This document shows, piece after piece, positions 23,401-33,782 of a stretch of DNA of 64,000 bases. This DNA is from Adiantum capillus-veneris (taxonomy: Eukaryota > Streptophyta > Polypodiopsida > Polypodiales > Pteridaceae). Position 1 is the first letter of the stretch, and each line of letters opens with the position of its first letter. A program made the translations under genes and the position numbers. The stretch is from the NCBI GenBank assembly GCA_014529385.2, contig CM043943.1, forward strand, positions 100,713,355 to 100,777,354, in the 5' to 3' direction. A model generated the notes under the pieces. The model searched no databases. It had not been told where the DNA came from and saw nothing but the letters and a program-made list of their open reading frames with translations.

Positions 23401-24416
23401 TATGATGTAAACCACTCTTTGTGCGGAGAAACATGTAAAGATGCCCCTGAGTCGATAATCCAATCACTCATAGCATGTCCATCCTCTGCAGTCAAGAAAA
23501 GAGAATCAAGATTGCTTGTAAGGAAGATGTCACCAGCTGCTATACCAGAATCACTGTCTGAACCAGATCCTGTGACATTCACCTCTTCAATCTTCACTGA
23601 ACTCTTCTTTTCATCTTGCTCAGAACTCTTTGTTTTTCCTTTTTCTTGTTTCCACTTCGTACAGTCTCGCTTCATGTGACCCTTCTTGCCACAATGGTAG
23701 CATTCTATGTCATCCTTTGACTTCGAATCACGAGACTTACTTCGGTTTTGTGCCTTCTTACCCTTCTTCTCTTTAAACTGTTGTCTCCCTCGAACGACCA
23801 AAGCACTATTGCCTTTGCCTTTGTCAATGTTCTTCCTGTTCACTTCCTCTGTGAGCAAGCTGCCTTCTACATTGGCACTTGTAAGACCTTCTAGCGCGAC
23901 AGAATTACTTAACGCTGTACGAAAAGTATCCCAACTATCTGGCAAAGTGATTAAGAGAAACATAGCCTTCACTGAATCTGGAAAGACTATCTCCTGTGCT
24001 GTTAACTGGCTGAAAATTGTGTGAAATTCATTCAGATGATTTGACATGGCTGTCCCTTCCTTCATCTTCAAATCCACCAATTTCTTGAGCCAGTAAATCT
24101 GAGAAGCAGCACTTTGTTTCTCGTACATACCACATAGCTTTTGCCATACGCCATACGCTGTAGTCTCTTCTGCTACGTTGAAGTAAACATTTTCTGCCAG
24201 TGTCAGCATGATTGTGGAACAAGCTAACTCGTCAAGCTCTTCCCACTCATCTTCAGCCATACCTTCTAGTCTCTCCCCTTTGAGCTTCAGTGGCTTCACT
24301 TGTTTTTTTTGCACCAAAACCTGCCAAATCTGCTTCTTCCAGAATGGAAAGTTTGTGCCATCCAGCTTCTTTATGTTGTAAAGAGTCTCACTTTGAGAAG
24401 ATGCCATATCTGCCAA
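20442..24416 (-). CDS. Copia-1 gag-pol polyprotein (1324 aa)
   Basis: An uninterrupted ORF encodes every domain of a Ty1/copia element. An N-terminal gag of the UBN2 type (LDGTNFPFWKKQI, residues about 15-180) is followed by zinc knuckle CYHCGKKGHMKRDC (about 238-251) and aspartic protease with IDSGASLHVS (about 321). Then come GAG-pre-integrase (LWHRRLGHMSKRG), integrase core with SDLCGP, TDNGGEY and NPSQNGVAERMNR, reverse transcriptase with HQMDVKTAFLHGDL and the YVDDMLI active site, and RNase H with TDSDYAGD, TEAEYVA and DNPADLLTKGL. Length and domain order are normal for the superfamily. The ATG at 24416 is followed at once by coding sequence similar to other copia gags. No breaks are seen. 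Confidence 0.96.
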   Translation of the reverse strand: MADMASSQSETLYNIKKLDGTNFPFWKKQIWQVLVQKKQVKPLKLKGERLEGMAEDEWEELDELACSTIMLTLAENVYFNVAEETTAYGVWQKLCGMYEKQSAASQIYWLKKLVDLKMKEGTAMSNHLNEFHTIFSQLTAQEIVFPDSVKAMFLLITLPDSWDTFRTALSNSVALEGLTSANVEGSLLTEEVNRKNIDKGKGNSALVVRGRQQFKEKKGKKAQNRSKSRDSKSKDDIECYHCGKKGHMKRDCTKWKQEKGKTKSSEQDEKKSSVKIEEVNVTGSGSDSDSGIAAGDIFLTSNLDSLFLTAEDGHAMSDWIIDSGASLHVSPHKEWFTSYAATKDYVRLGNEQVCDILGVRDVQLKFQNGSSLWLKNVRHVPAIRKSLISKGKLDDAGYVTVFGNSAWKISKGSMTVAHGSKSGTLYTLHVSEVKNHVINVIEQPSVSLWHRRLGHMSKRGMEILSHYGYFPSFSFQDFEFCEHCVYGKKTQEPHRSKRNRRDERLALVQSDLCGPMPSLSLGGTAYFCTFIDDYSRKVWVYFLKHKDEVLKVFKTFLQLVDNQSGQKLKCLRTDNGGEYVSKAFQDFCETKGIKRELTAPYNPSQNGVAERMNRTIQEKVRSMLSNAELPDGFWAKAVATTVRLINGSPSRVLDKSAVAEILWTGKAPSYKHLRVFGCEAYIHIPKELKNKLEPKSKKCIFLGYGESGDMGYRLWDPESRKLLRSNDVHFNEAKFHDKPEKTEEIRRVVFREDGPSASTSRRHGQAQEQPIVAREAESVVVRRSERVSKPPDRYVPSLNYVMLTDCGEPSCYKEALQVVDSKKWQLAMQSEMTALHKNQTWKLVKLPQGKKALPCKWVYRYKITAHDSQPKYKARLVAKGFKQEQGIDFDEVFSPVVKMTTLRCFLALVAILDLVLHQMDVKTAFLHGDLDVEIYMQQPEGFVEKGMEHLVCQLLKSLYGLKQSPRAWYHKFHQFMLSQGYKRSEFDHCLYTKKAKDGSWLILILYVDDMLIAGKHLEEISSLKSKMAKSFDMKDMGEASHILGMRTERDRSKKLIWLSQTEYIDKVLQRFNMEKGKALSVPLPPYVKLSKQDCPVSEEEKAEMDKIPYASAVGSLMYAMIATRPDIAFAVGVVSRYMSNPGKKHWEAVKGIMRYLKHTKSLRICYGSQDLSVTGYTDSDYAGDLDKRRSTSGYVFTLAGGAISWRSRLQDCVTQSTTEAEYVAANEACKEAIWLGRLVADLGINADMPELYCDSQSAIQLAKNPVFHSKTKHIDVKYHFIREVLEDKHIQLLKIHTKDNPADLLTKGLPGEGFVHCRELLGIG

Positions 24417-25460
24417 ACTGCTTACTCCTGAGAAAAATCCAGCAGAGTTTCCCCTGTAAACTGGCCTCTGTACACAGTAAACAAGCTGTAATCAACAAGC
24501 TGAACACCTCTCCTCAGGAACTGTCAGTATTTTGAAAAATTTTGACAGAGTCTCTCCTGTAAACTGAGCTCTGGGAACCAAAAGATAGCTCAAAAAACAA
24601 TCATAAATAGCTGACCAGTGATAAATCTAAAAAATCTCTGTAATATGCTGTCCTATAAGCATACAGTGTCTCCTCTCTGGGGGATGACAGAACCTGTATC
24701 TGTCTCAAGACTGAACCCTGAACAATGCCTCAACGGCCTGACGCATAAGATGCAATCCAGTATCTACACAAAGTCATACATCCTAAGGCATAAAAGTCAC
24801 CGAAGAGGATGCGTGTAGAGGGGAACTCCAGCAACCTAATCCACCTCACACTGGGTAACCCAGCCCCCAGTGCTTGGCTTCAAAAAACCTCACACACGAC
24901 CCTCTCAGATGGCTCAACAAACTTCCCAGAACTAGCATACATCCTATAATAGACCAATCACTGTCCTATGACCGCTGCGGCGGTCTGTCTGCTAGCGTGA
25001 CTCACAACTAGCAGACCCACAATCACAGTACATCAATCTGCATTACATGCCAGTGGTGTCAAGCCGTCGTATGGCCGCACCTCCCCTGGAACCTGGCAAG
25101 CACAAGAAGTAACAATGCAGACTGCAATATATATATCTGATGATATATATGTGTACCTGGTCTATAGATGATGCTCTGAAGACTAATAAGTGATGTATGT
25201 CGATGCCGATATTGATGTCGACCACCTCCTGCTTGCCAATCTACACAAGACGGATTTCTTTGCGGCTGAAATCTATCTTCTGATGTAGTGCTCAGAACAA
25301 AATTCTGAGGGCATAAACGGCTTCGAAAGGGGGGTAAAACCATAGGTCACCTGTTGGAAACGCTCCCGGATAGCCGAGTGTGAATTTTCGAACTCCGGAT
25401 CCAGAATCTGTCGGAAAAGTGCGCGCACGCGCGATTGGGCAAATCCGCACTGAACCAAGG
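24417..25460 (-). other. Copia-1 5' leader
   Basis: About 1 kb of untranslated leader lies between the primer-binding site and the gag ATG. Several stretches reappear in the leader of copia-4 (60518-61140), including GTGAGTCACGC next to an ACCGCCG(C/T)AGCGGT inverted repeat, and in copia-3 near 60118 (GGCTTCGAAAGGGGGGTAAAA). This shows that the three share a family. Confidence 0.75.
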
Positions 25461-25471
25461 CTCTGATACCA
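25461..25471 (-). promoter_or_regulatory. Primer-binding site of copia-1, tRNA-Met type
   Basis: The minus strand reads TGGTATCAGAG two bases after the 5' LTR end. Confidence 0.9.
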
Positions 25472-25473
25472 AT

Positions 25474-25688
25474 TGAAGTCGCGGAGCGAAGCATGGGTCG
25501 ACTCTCACACACACACACACAGTGAGCTTACACAGTACTGTATGCAGAGAACTGTTAGAAGGGTTATCTCCCAATACCTTAGTATTCACAAAGTATAAGT
25601 TAGTATATACAAAGAGTTAGAGGAAAGTGAGTTAGGCGGGCGGCCAGCCATATCCGCATAAGAGGCCACTTGGGCTTTAATCCCAACA
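25474..25688 (-). repeat. 5' LTR of copia-1
   Basis: 215 bp, near-identical to 20143-20357. The visible differences are a few substitutions plus small changes around the AC tract. Confidence 0.95.
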
Positions 25689-25693
25689 CTTTC

Positions 25694-26725
25694 CCGTGGC
25701 CACTTCCAAAGAAGTTCCACACCATCACTTTCCCTTTCAAAGCATCATATCTACCAACAAAATAGAAAGGCATTTTTTCCTTGAACTGTGATGCTACCCC
25801 ATCTGAACAAACCCAGTGCTGGCTAACATCCAAGACTCTATCTTTTATCCATTGTCAATGTAGCATAAATCAGTTTTTGAAAAACAAAGTGTCGTGATTT
25901 TTATCATCATAAATGAAAAAGTGCAAAGTCATTTTTATCTCAGGTCCAACACGATAGTAGGTAATGTGTACAAAAATGGTGACCTAAATGGAATACCAAT
26001 GCATCCACTCGATCTCATTCTGCTCCTTGAATGAATAATTCTTAGCAAAATCCACCACATATACAACAACATCTTCAGGAAAATGCGTAATGCACGCTTT
26101 GAGCTGTTCAGCCTGCCATCGATATACGAAGTCATGTTCGATGAAAATTTGGAGATCGTTTTTGAATACCTGTAGAAAATTAGCTGTAATCATCTCCTTG
26201 CATAGAAGTTCCTTCCTTTTTTTTCTTCTTTCCACCTTCACATGTGCCTGTTTCCACATCCTTAAATACTTTGACTTTGATGGTTCTTGCATCCTTTTAG
26301 CAGCTCCTGGGGACACCATCCAAATTTCTCTGCCCCACATTTTGTACATTGACCCATGTGGCATTTTAGACCATGGTAGGTAGAGCTAGCTTACTTGGGA
26401 CACAATAGCGAATCTATAAGATTTGAAATGCTCTTCACATTGTACTTTGTAGCAACAAATTTTACTGCAAGTGATGAATCATTGCACACAACGCATGCAC
26501 ATTTGCACTACCCACCGTGCATTCCAAATGCTTGACTACGCATATGATTCACAGCCTCCTTCAAATATGAAATTTTCACATGGTAAATACAACAACATGT
26601 CAGCCTATCCTTTAGCTTTCGCACAAAGTAGGGCTTCTCTGATTCAAAAGCACTAAGCTGGATTGCTACATCCGGATTGGCATCCTTGAAAAGTTGGTAG
26701 AGCTCAGCCTGCATTCCACAATAAG
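25694..26725 (-). pseudogene. Transposase T1, catalytic part
   Basis: Minus-strand exons encode the core of a DDE-like transposase. Reading with the gene, an exon beginning about 26725 after a CAG acceptor gives LSAFESEKPYFVRK and LTCCCIYHV. Frames from 26364 give HDFVYRWQAEQLKAC, then DFAKNYSFKEQNEIEW (about 26052-26005), then CSDGVASQFK (about 25806) and WNFFGSGHGK (about 25720-25690), where copia-1 cuts the gene. The spacing of D..., SDG...SQFK and HGK is that of a widespread family of uncharacterised transposases found in plants and animals, as I recall it. Stops and frame changes between segments (near 25860 and 26370-26480) are introns or decay. Confidence 0.65.
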
Positions 26726-26759
26726 AAAGCTTGAATGACGAAGAAATCATGTGTCAAAG

Positions 26760-28795
26760 CTACCCATTAGCTATCAATAGTAAGCTATAGCTATTGATAT
26801 CTATCAATAGCTATCAATAGTAAGCTATAGCTATTAATAGCTATCAAAAGCTATGAAATAAAAATCACTAGCTATAAATATCTATAGAAAAAAGCTATCA
26901 TTATCTATCAAATACCCATAAAGTAGAAATCACTAGCTATAATTAGCTATCAAAAGCTTTCGTAGACAATCACTAACTATAAATTACCTTTCACAAGCAA
27001 ACACTTGATCATTCACTATCAATAGCTATCAGAGAGCTACCAATAGCTATCAAATGGCAGTTATCAAAATCAATAGCTATAACTAGCTATGAAATATCTA
27101 AGAACTGTTATCAATAGTTGAGAGGTAGCTATCACCAGCTATTAAAGATCTGTCAATAGCTATCTACTTCACCTACCAATAGAAACCACATAGCACTCAT
27201 AAAACACTAGCTATGAAATAGCAATCACTAGCTATGAAAAGATATTGTAGTTATCAAAGAGCTATTATTAGCTATCGAGTAGCAATCACTAGCGATAAAG
27301 TATCCTTGATTATGAAATAGCAAACACTAGCTATGAGATATCTATCAAAAAGCTATCAATAGCTATAAAGTAAGCACTATCTATGAATTGCTTCCAATAG
27401 CTAGCTATCAATAGCTATCCAATAGCAGTCAATAGCTATGAAACAACCACTAGCTGGGAAAAGCTGTCAAATAGCAGTTACCAAAGAGCTATTAATAGCT
27501 ATCAAATAGTAGTTATGAACATCAATAGCTATCTAACAACAATTACTATCTATAAAATAGCTATCAAATAGTAAATACTAGCTATGAAATAGCTTACATT
27601 AGCTATTATAGTTATCAAAGAATTGTTCTAGTAGCTATTGTGTAGCAACCACTAGCTATGGAATAGCTTTGGCTATGAAATAGCAGCTATCACTAGCTAT
27701 GAGATATCTATCAAATAGATATCAATAACTATGAAACAAGAAGCACTAGCTATGAACAACTATCAATAGCTACCAAACAACAATCACTAGCTATGAAATA
27801 GCTTTAACTAAAGAAAATACTTGATTATTAGCTATTGATAGCGATCACTAGCTATAAAATGGAAATCATCGGCTATGAAATATCTATTATTTAGCTATCA
27901 GATACCAATAAATGGCTATAAAATAGCAATTTCCAGCTATGAATAGCTATCGATAGCTATCAAATAGCAATTACTACATATAAAATATCTTTCAAATAGA
28001 AAACACTAGCTATGAAATAGCCATGAACAACTATCAAACAGCTCTGACTAGCTATGAAATACCTCATCCTAAAGAAAATACTTGATTATTAGCTATCAAT
28101 AGTCATCACTAGCCATAGAATGTCATTGACTAGCCATAAAATATCTTGATTACCTATTAAAAAGCAAATTTTGACTATGAAATAGCAATCACAAGCCATG
28201 AACATCTATCAATTGCTATCAAAGATCTATCAAGAGATATTTTACAGAAATCACTAGCTATAAAATAGTTTCACCTGATCCAAATACCTGATGAATAGCT
28301 ATTACACAACCGCTAATAACAAAACAGTTATTAGTATCTATCACTATCAACAAGTAGGTAATTACAAAAATAGTCATTATTGGCTATCAATATCAATACC
28401 AATCAGATAGCCTGACAGAAGTTATGTAACGACACATAGCTACCGGTCAAACTTTTACGGCTATCAACTGGCCAATATAGTGAACAACTACGACATATAT
28501 TTGACTAGTTATAAGATGGTACAACATAGCTAGTGCGTGGCTATTAAGTAAAATTCATTTGATAGCTATTAGTGTGGCAAGAGTTATCCATAAAACACGG
28601 ATAGCTACCAGCCAAAATTTGACAGCTATTAACTAGCCATTGCCAAAGAATAACGATAACGAACAGCCATTAAACACATAATTGACAGCAAAACAGATAG
28701 ATAATGGTCAGTAATTGGCAGCTAAATCCTGGCAATAGTTATGTAAGTAATTCAAATAGCTATGCAGTCGAAAAGATTCTACCCGGCAAGAGTAT
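26760..28795 (-). repeat. Degenerate AGCTAT-type array (right), in T1 intron
   Basis: About 2 kb is made of units such as ATAGCTATCAATAGCTATC and ATCACTAGCTATGAAATAGC with irregular spacing. It lies exactly between T1 exons. On the minus strand a plausible donor (CAT/GTGTGG, about 28838) follows HLLEVSH, and a plausible acceptor (GGAATGCAG, about 26725) precedes AELYQLF. On the T1 sense strand the CATAGCTAGTG core has the same orientation as in the left array on its own sense strand. I read it as a giant repeat-filled intron. Confidence 0.75.
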
Positions 28796-28815
28796 CTAGC
28801 AAATACAAAAAGCCA

Positions 28816-29460
28816 CTACATGGCATACACTTTCTTCCACACATGTGATACTTCCAATAAATGGATGGGATGTTTGATATACTCCTTCCGACCAATTGTC
28901 TTTCTCCATATGTCTTTTTTGTTGAAGGATACACGAGTCTCAAGCATCCAAAATTTGACTATTAGCTCCTTTACATCTTTAGGTATGCGACTTTTTTTGA
29001 AGACTCCGATGACACGTGGCAAAGGACAAAGTGGTCTTCTCAGTTTGTTGGAGTAGCCGATTCTTGGCTCCATACAAGTTCCTTCTATGAAAAAAGGGTA
29101 GCTTGGAGACAAAATTAACATTAAGGCCTTGTGCCTCCTCTGGGTTTTTTGAGTTCAGAAGCATTATCACGGTAGATCTCTTGAGGAACATCCCATCTTC
29201 AGTTTGTGGCCTCTTCAAGTCTTGAAGTGTGTTCCGAATATTTCCTATGTGTGTATCTGCAAAAGAGGGCTTTGATGCTTTGTCGTTCTGGATATATTTC
29301 AGTGAAGGGTGCTGAATCATCCGATTGAATATGTCTTTCTGGGTGTCCATATCCATTCCACTTGTGCTTTGAAGTACATATCGTGCAATCCCTTTCGCTT
29401 TCTTTGCTCTTTTTTCATTCTCGATGATTTCTGCACAGCCCTGTGCCTTTGTTAAGTCTT
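28816..29460 (-). pseudogene. Transposase T1, N-terminal part
   Basis: Minus-strand frames give two overlapping segments. From about 29356, a 125-codon frame is rich in Lys/Asn. In another frame from about 29020, IPKDVKELIVKFWMLETRVSFNKKD and IGRKEYIKHPIHLLEVSH match the N-terminal DNA-binding-like part of this transposase type as I recall it (V...FW...TRVSP..KD...HP.H.L). The frame change near 29000-29060 is a frameshift or small intron. The true start is not determined. Confidence 0.5.
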
Positions 29461-29605
29461 TTATTCCTTTGACTGCTTCATTCCCTTAACTTTCAACAAC
29501 CAAACCTACATCTGGTCTTCTCTTAAATTGGGCTTGGAGAGAGTTCTATTCACCTACAAATCAGAAGAAAGACGCTTGGAGAGAGTGAGAGAGCAATACA
29601 AAAAG

Positions 29606-29608
29606 AGC

Positions 29609-29652
<44 letters not shown>

Positions 29653-29682
29653 AATACACACAGAGAGAGAGAGAGAGCAATG
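29606..29682. repeat. GA microsatellite
   Basis: A long GA run, interrupted by one CAATACACACA segment. The ORFs crossing it on both strands are artefacts of the repeat. Confidence 0.9.
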
Positions 29683-30314
29683 TTCCATAGCTGTGAGAAC
29701 ACAAACGCTGCAAAGTGCAAGATGTTTCAAAAAATTTACTTGCCATAATGAAATTGTACTTCGTGAGTCTGACCACGTTTTAAAAAATAGTAGTCCCAAA
29801 AAATAGATTTTCAAGTTTCAAAGGACGAGAATTACTAGCTTGCTCACTCTCCTAAAAGTGATGTCCCGGACACAACTATTGTGTCCACCCACTCATGCTT
29901 CCACCCAGCATGCTTGATTGTGCCTGTGAGACCAATACACCCCAAGTTGGATCGGTCTATCTCTAATACATTTCTATTTTGGCATTGCGAATACCCATAG
30001 TGTATACATGAGCTTGCTTCAAGTACACTTCTTTCTTGGATGGATCAATGCATAACCTAACTATGCCATTTTTTCCATGCTTGTATAAACATCCAGCTAT
30101 TAGCACTAAGGAGCAAGATTGCTCAATGGCTGATGGTTGTCTTTCAGTTTGTAGAGAACTAGTGGGGAGTAATGGTTTAACATGTTCACTCCAATTTAGT
30201 ACCATGTGGATATTGAAGAGATAAAAGTCAAGAAAATCATCCTCAACCCCTAAAGGTGCTTCTCCATGTATTAATTGGGATAAATGGTCTATCCTCTAAT
30301 GTGTAGTCTCTTTA

Positions 30315-30872
30315 TTGACCACTACAATGAAATCAAATTCTAGCAACATTATGAACCATCAAACTATGTGGCCCGTATTTCATGGTGTTTTTGGGCCCAT
30401 GCAAGCTTCGTCCTTTTACCTTTATTTCATGACTTTCATTGATGACTACTCCAGGCATGCATGGGTATTTTCGCTTAAAGCAAAGTCAAAAGTATTTATT
30501 TGCTTCAAACAATATCTGGCTATGGCTGAAAATGTCTTGAAATATACTATGGGCACCCTCCGTTACGATCAAGGGGGGGAGTATATGTCTCACCAATGTA
30601 CATTGCCTTATACGCCTCAACAAAATGGTGTTGCTAAGAGGAAAAACAAATTACTTATTACAAAAATGGCACGATGTATGGTCAAAAGTCAAGCTTTGTC
30701 AAATTATTTTTGGCTTGAGGCCATCATGTGTGCCACCTATGTACTAAACAGGTGTCCTACAAAACTTTTTTCGTCTATTACTCCATATGAAGCATGGCAT
30801 GATAGAAAGCCTCCTATTGAGCACATGCATATATTTGGTTGTTTGGCATATGCTTTGGTGCCACAAACATAG
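30315..30872 (+). pseudogene. Copia-6 integrase fragment
   Basis: A 185-codon frame carries the integrase core and C-terminus: FIDDYSRHAWVFSLKAKS, RYDQGGEYMS (the usual Asp-Asn-Gly-Gly is altered to Asp-Gln-Gly-Gly), TPQQNGVAKRKN with Lys where Glu is catalytic, and HIFGCLAYALVP. The first catalytic Asp region is degraded. With two catalytic positions altered, activity is not expected. A linker fragment continues at 31233-31481 (SFDEAQNLENWMAPMQSD). Confidence 0.8.
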
Positions 30873-31489
30873 AGTAAAAAATTGGATGATGAGGCTGTCA
30901 AATGTATTTTTGTTGGTTATAGTGCTGAAAGCAAAGTTTACTGATTGTATCCTCCAAAAACAAAGCATATCTTTGTCTCACGGGCTATTGTGTTTGTGGA
31001 AGATTATGTTCAGCCCTTGCTGCCATGTACTAGAGACAGTAATGTAAGCTCATAGGACATTTATGACACTTTGTTGCTTCTTTTTATGGGTGGAAGTGAA
31101 TTCCAATGAGGAAAATGTTATTCCAATGGGGGTTTCTGAAAGTGTTACTGATCAGCCTAGTATTGATGTAGATGTACATGATGTACTTGATGAGGAAAGC
31201 ACTAAAAATGAGTAGGCTAGAGGTATGCCAAAATGGTGGTGCAGACATTGCATGGCAGTAAATTGGATGCACCTTTTTCTAGTCGTACTTGTTCAGGCTC
31301 TCTCCATGCATCATCAATTTGTTATGCTTTGGTTATGTCTAGCTTACATGATGTAAAGGAACCTCTGTCTTTTGATGAAGCACAGAATTTAGAAAATTGG
31401 ATGGCTCCCATGCAATCCGACATTAGGAAGAGAATGGGGTCTAGGAGGGCCTCTTTATTTGGGAGTTTAAGGAATGGCTAATTTTTTCT

Positions 31490-32215
31490 TAATAGTAATT
31501 TGAAATCCCTCTTTAAAACCAAGATGTGAGAATAAAAAGAATAATAAGGGCCTTTCCATGGTTTTCTACAAGTCAATGTTGTAGTTTGAGTGGTTTGAAA
31601 CTTGATATATTAAAAAAGGATGGTTTTCCTCTTTAAAGGTTAAAATGGAAAGTATTTTTAAGTGAGGGCTCTTACAAGAATTTCTTGGAGAGCTGCACGA
31701 GATGTGGAAAGTTGAGGGGGACATCAATCATTACATGGAAATGTGGAGGGGAATAATGACAAGCATGATGGACTTTTGAATAAAATATAGATATTGGGGG
31801 GATCTAGAAGCAAGTGGGGGCATGTGGGAGGGCACCTCTGATTGAGATCCCTTGATCTAGGCAAAGATCCAAGGGTGCAGATTGTACCCTCTCTTGGATT
31901 GAGGATCTTGGACCTCAACCCTTGATCCCATCACCATCCAATGGCCAAATTTGAATTACATTCACACTCACTTTAATAAAGCTATGATGACCCTTCAAAA
32001 CAGCTAGTGGTTTCTCCACTCCATAAATAAAATGGACATCCATATCTTTCCAAAAAAAACTCCTCTTGGAATCTTTTAAACCCTCTGCCATACCCACCAT
32101 TTTGGGACACATGTCAACCTTCCATTTTTACATTCTCTAATACTTTTTATAGCCTTGTGGAAATTTAAAAGGCCCTCCTAGACCCCATTCCCTTTCTAAT
32201 GATATGATGCACAGG
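31490..32215. other. Insertion inside copia-6, unidentified
   Basis: This stretch separates the integrase-RT linker from the start of reverse transcriptase. It holds no supportable ORF. Its ends and any target duplication could not be fixed by eye. Confidence 0.35.
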
Positions 32216-32216
32216 G

Positions 32217-33640
32217 ACTTTATGTGATTTTCCTCTTGGAAAAAAGGCCATCGGTACAAAGTGGGTTTACAAGTTGAAATGCAAGCCGGATGGTGAGGTT
32301 GATCGCCATAAGGCTCCACTTGTTTTGCAAGAGGCTATGCACAGTAGAAAGACATAAATTATGAAGAAAATATTTGTCCCACTTGTCGTATGACTACTGT
32401 GTGTTTTCTATGTGCATTGGCAGCTCATTTTGGTTGGGATGTACATCAACCAAACATTGTTACTACTTCTTGAATGGTGACATATTTGAGGAAGTTTATG
32501 TAACACAGCCTCGCGGTTTTGTCAAGAAAGGACAAGAGGATAAGGTATGTAGATGTAACAAATATTTGTATAGGCTGAAACAATCTCCTTGTGCTTGGTA
32601 TGAGAAGGTTCACATTCATTTAGTCAAACGAGGCGTTCGTAATAGTTCAACAGAAAGCACATTGTATGTAAAGTGTGAGGGTGATGTACTTCTCATTGTG
32701 GTTCTATATGTGGATGATTTGTTGATCACTAGACCAAATGAGAGACATGTTGCTGAATTTAAGGCTGATTTTAATGCTACTTTCAAGATGAAAGATTTGG
32801 GGATGTTGCATCATTACTTGGGTATACAGTTTAAGCAGTGTGATGGTGGTATTGCCTTGTGTTAGAAAAGTTACATAGAGACATTACTTTGTAAGTTTGG
32901 ACTTGAGGATTGCAAACCTATTGCCACTCCCATGGAAATAGGTTAGAAATTGAGTCTTTTATGATGTAAGTGATCCTAGAGATGTCACTCTCTACCAAAC
33001 TGCTGCATGTCTCATTTATGTATGCAACGCAAGGCTGGTTATTTAATTTGCAGTCTCACAGGTCAGCTGATTTATGCATAGCCTAGGGTCTAAGCATTGA
33101 TCAAGAGGATTTTCCACTACTTGATTGTCACTCTACACTTTGGCTTGTTTTATCCCAAGGGGGGATCATTGCCGCCAGACTTACATGATTTTTGGACTCG
33201 GATTGGGCTGGTTGTTTTGACACGCGAGTGTCCACAAGTGGTTTTTGTTTTCATGCTTGGCAATTCCCTTACATCATGGTTGAGGAAGAATCAACCTACT
33301 GTGGCCACATCGAGTTGTAAGGCTGAGTACAGGGCATTTTTCATAGTTATGAATGAGTGTGTATGGTTCATACAGCTTATGGCTCATTTGGGTGCTAGAC
33401 AGGACACTACCAACACTATCTACATTGAAAGTCAGAGTGCATTGGTAGTTGCAAGGAACCCAATTTTTCATGCTCACGCAAGACACATTGAGGTGCAATA
33501 CCACTATGTCAAGGGGAGGCTCTCAGTAGAAGAGATCAAATTGGCTTATGTGACAACATAGGACAACCTTGCAGATCTTTTCACAAAGGCATTGTCTCGT
33601 GAGAAGTTTGAAGCTTTCCACAAAGCTTAGGGCTCATGTG
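32217..33640 (+). pseudogene. Copia-6 reverse transcriptase and RNase H fragments
   Basis: RT starts near 32220 with KAIGTKWVYKLKCKPDG and continues, after a break, in the 163-codon frame 32374-32865 with FLNGDIFEEVYVTQPRGF, LKQSPCAWYEK and the YVDDLLI active site. RNase H lies in 33097-33561 with SWLRKNQPTVATSSCKAEYRA, ESQSALVVARNP and HIEVQYHYVKG. After a TAG it ends DNLADLFTKALS at about 33600. Several stops and frame changes make it inactive. Confidence 0.85.
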
Positions 33641-33782
33641 CAAGCTCTTGTTCACCGCATCACTCCAGCGGGGATTTGTTACCATATACATGTGGTAGTG
33701 ATGTGCGTGCACACACTTAGGACCGTTTCCTTCGTCTTCTCCAAGATGTGTTTGTTTTCCTGCAACCCTAATTCCAACATGC

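Larger units (their letters stand above)
20143..25688 (-). mobile_element. Copia-1: full-length, apparently intact Ty1/copia
   Basis: Two 215-bp LTRs (20143-20357 and 25474-25688) differ at only a handful of positions. The 5-bp target duplication CTTTC is exact at 20138-20142 and 25689-25693. The element reads on the minus strand: primer-binding site just inside the right LTR, about 1 kb leader, one uninterrupted 1324-codon gag-pol ORF, and a purine tract before the left LTR. It split transposase T1 after the GSGHGK motif. High LTR identity and an open polyprotein mark it as one of the youngest insertions here and possibly still competent. Confidence 0.96.
29820..33650 (+). mobile_element. 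Degenerate Ty1/copia element (copia-6)
   Basis: Fragments of integrase, reverse transcriptase and RNase H appear in order on the plus strand with many stops and frameshifts. No gag, protease or matching LTR pair was found. An insertion of about 700 bp separates integrase from reverse transcriptase. It is much older than the other copia copies. Confidence 0.75.

Noticed and set aside
20926-24024. Several plus-strand ORFs across copia-1
   Set aside because: Antisense shadows of the 1324-aa polyprotein.
29528-29814. ORFs rich in Arg-Glu or Leu-Ser on both strands
   Set aside because: They are translations of a GA/CT microsatellite.
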